A DNA stretch of 64,000 nucleotides. It comes from Pratylenchus scribneri (lineage: Eukaryota; Nematoda; Chromadorea; Rhabditida; Pratylenchidae). The stretch is from positions 806,001 through 870,000 of the forward strand of contig JAQSEB010000066.1 in NCBI GenBank assembly GCA_030063045.1, in the 5' to 3' direction. Every line of letters begins with the position of its first letter. Position 1 is the stretch's first letter. Both the position numbers and the translations under genes were made by a program. The notes beneath the pieces are model-generated. The model ran no database searches. It worked only from the letters and a program-made list of their open reading frames with translations, and had not been told where the DNA came from. Of this stretch, positions 62,801 to 64,000 are shown piece after piece.

Positions 62801-64000
62801 AGAATAATTATTTGTTGGTTTAGTCATTTGAAAAAGCGGCCAAACAAATTACTCCACCAATTAGCCGTCAATTGCCTGGCACTTCATCCTATTTATTACT
62901 GAATGATACGGGCATACCAATAAAAGTGCGAAACACCAATACATTAAAGGTAAAAAAGAATAATTTTTATTAATTTAAATATTTTAGGCCAATATCGATC
63001 AAAAACCAATTGAATGTTCAATTGGAACATTCATTCCAATGGAAAGAATTGAGTCGGAAGGGAATAATGGCAATGGCGAAATGAGGGGTGGAAATTGGCA
63101 AATGACCGAGGATCAACGCCAGGTTGAATTGTCTTTGCAATTGGCCGAACCCGAAACTGAGAGAAACGGTTTTTTATTTTTTTTTTTAATTTTTTAAATT
63201 ATTATTATTTTTTTAGTGAACATTTTGAGAGCCGAAATCCAATGCATTGATTTACCAAAGGAAGCAGATTCTGGTTGGAATTATATTTATTTAAAATTAA
63301 TTACTGATTAAATTTTTAGGCAAAAAATGGGCTTTAATTGTTGACACTCGATTGGAAAATGCTCGACATTTGGTCACATTGCGTTCTCTTGTCAATGTAA
63401 ATTTTGATTTATATTAATTCAATTAAATTTATTTTTTAGTTTATAAATCATTTGAATATGCCAATGGAAATTCGATCGATCAAAGATTTGGAGAAAACGA
63501 ATTGTGGAGTGATCAAAAAATGTGCTGAACAATCATTGAACATTCCATTGCCTCAATTATATACGCCCAATGGTGAATTCGAAATTAGACCTGAAGGCGA
63601 TGCATACGATTGGAGTAATAAGTATATTCCCATTTTAATTAAATTAAAATAATTTGATGTTTTTTAGATTTACTTGGCACAATTTTGATAGTGTTCGTCG
63701 TCAAACGGTGCGATGTGATGATCGGAAGAATATGAAGAAGGGAATATTTTTCGAAATTGGTACATTTTTAGTGCATTTTTAATAATTATTTTTACATATT
63801 TTATTTTAGTTGTGGAAGAGGAAAAAATCAAGAAAGGTCCACGTTCGCAGGGATGCCACACTTATACTGTCCACATATTCCCACCAATTCATTTGAACAA
63901 CACACTGCCCGTTGAAATTAACATTTTGGAACCTCCGGAAGCAAGGCAAAAAGTTGAAAAAGGCGATGGCATCGATTTATTCAATTTGATCGCCGGAATT
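56820..64000 (+). CDS. vps-13: VPS13 lipid-transfer protein, N-terminal part (runs off the window)
   Basis: VPS13 proteins are very long rod-like bridges that move phospholipids between organelles at contact sites. ATG 56820 opens the chorein domain: [39 protein letters not shown] and [20 protein letters not shown], which is nearly diagnostic. The next exons give [20 protein letters not shown] and [52 protein letters not shown]-type [12 protein letters not shown], a long acidic insert (about 59930-60030, [12 protein letters not shown]), and repeating-beta-groove segments. Near the edge are [18 protein letters not shown] and [23 protein letters not shown] sequence, corresponding to the start of the VAB region. 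The gene has about two dozen short introns, mostly 40-60 bp, and continues past 64000. All exons I checked keep frame, so the gene looks functional. Which VPS13 paralogue group (A/C versus B or D) is best guessed as A/C. Confidence 0.93.

Overview
The window looks like a chromosomal segment of a nematode, most likely a plant-parasitic tylenchid such as a cyst nematode. That placement is an inference. The DNA is AT-rich, genes are cut by many short introns ending in TTTTAG or TTTCAG, and several families are typical of nematodes: a cuticlin-type ZP protein, a transthyretin-like protein, an Sra/Srab-type chemoreceptor and an UNC-53-type neuron navigator. Several introns can only be spliced with GC-AG ends. 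No prokaryotic features are present. All gene models are hand-spliced from conserved protein frames, so exon edges are approximate unless stated.

Layout: (1) 1-619 +, 3' end of the RNA polymerase I second-largest subunit; (2) 914-3712 -, a MULE/FLYWCH-like protein; (3) 4228-4465 -, a BTB-protein C-terminal remnant facing a pyrimidine-rich degenerate array (4466-5140); (4) 6286-6568 +, a tiny Cys-rich protein; (5) 7043-12091 +, GH38 lysosomal-type alpha-mannosidase; (6) 12691-13950 +, a Gly-rich secreted protein; (7) 14444-15357 - unknown protein; (8) 15612-17381 -, a ZP-domain cuticlin-like protein; (9) 19316-20633 -, a trypsin-like protease; (10) 20836-22113 -, a chemoreceptor; (11) 22885-23590 +, a transthyretin-like protein; (12) 24281-25948 +, GDP-mannose 4,6-dehydratase; (13) 26113-28111 -, a UDP-glycosyltransferase; (14) 30708-49836 +, a 19-kb unc-53/neuron navigator gene with N-terminal CH and C-terminal AAA domains; (15) 50138-51942 +, an F-box/LRR-like protein; (16) 53663-56302 +, a coiled-coil plus CCCH zinc-finger protein; (17) 56820 to the window end +, the N-terminal part of VPS13.

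Two repeat families stand out. One is a ~610-620 bp fold-back element (36977-37596 and 52948-53557) that is almost entirely inverted repeat; the second copy is flanked by a perfect 8-bp duplication. The other is a ~340 bp interspersed repeat present three times (9072-9410, 16362-16715, 18973-19305), twice inside introns and once beside a 3' end.

The genes do not form one pathway. They mix housekeeping (Pol I, VPS13), glycan/nucleotide-sugar metabolism (mannosidase, GMD, UGT), extracellular or cuticle products (ZP, Gly-rich, TTL, protease) and neuronal functions (chemoreceptor, navigator). I found no new defence-like or biosynthetic cluster. The most notable novelties are the fold-back family, the GC-AG introns, and the unusual domain order of the CCCH gene.
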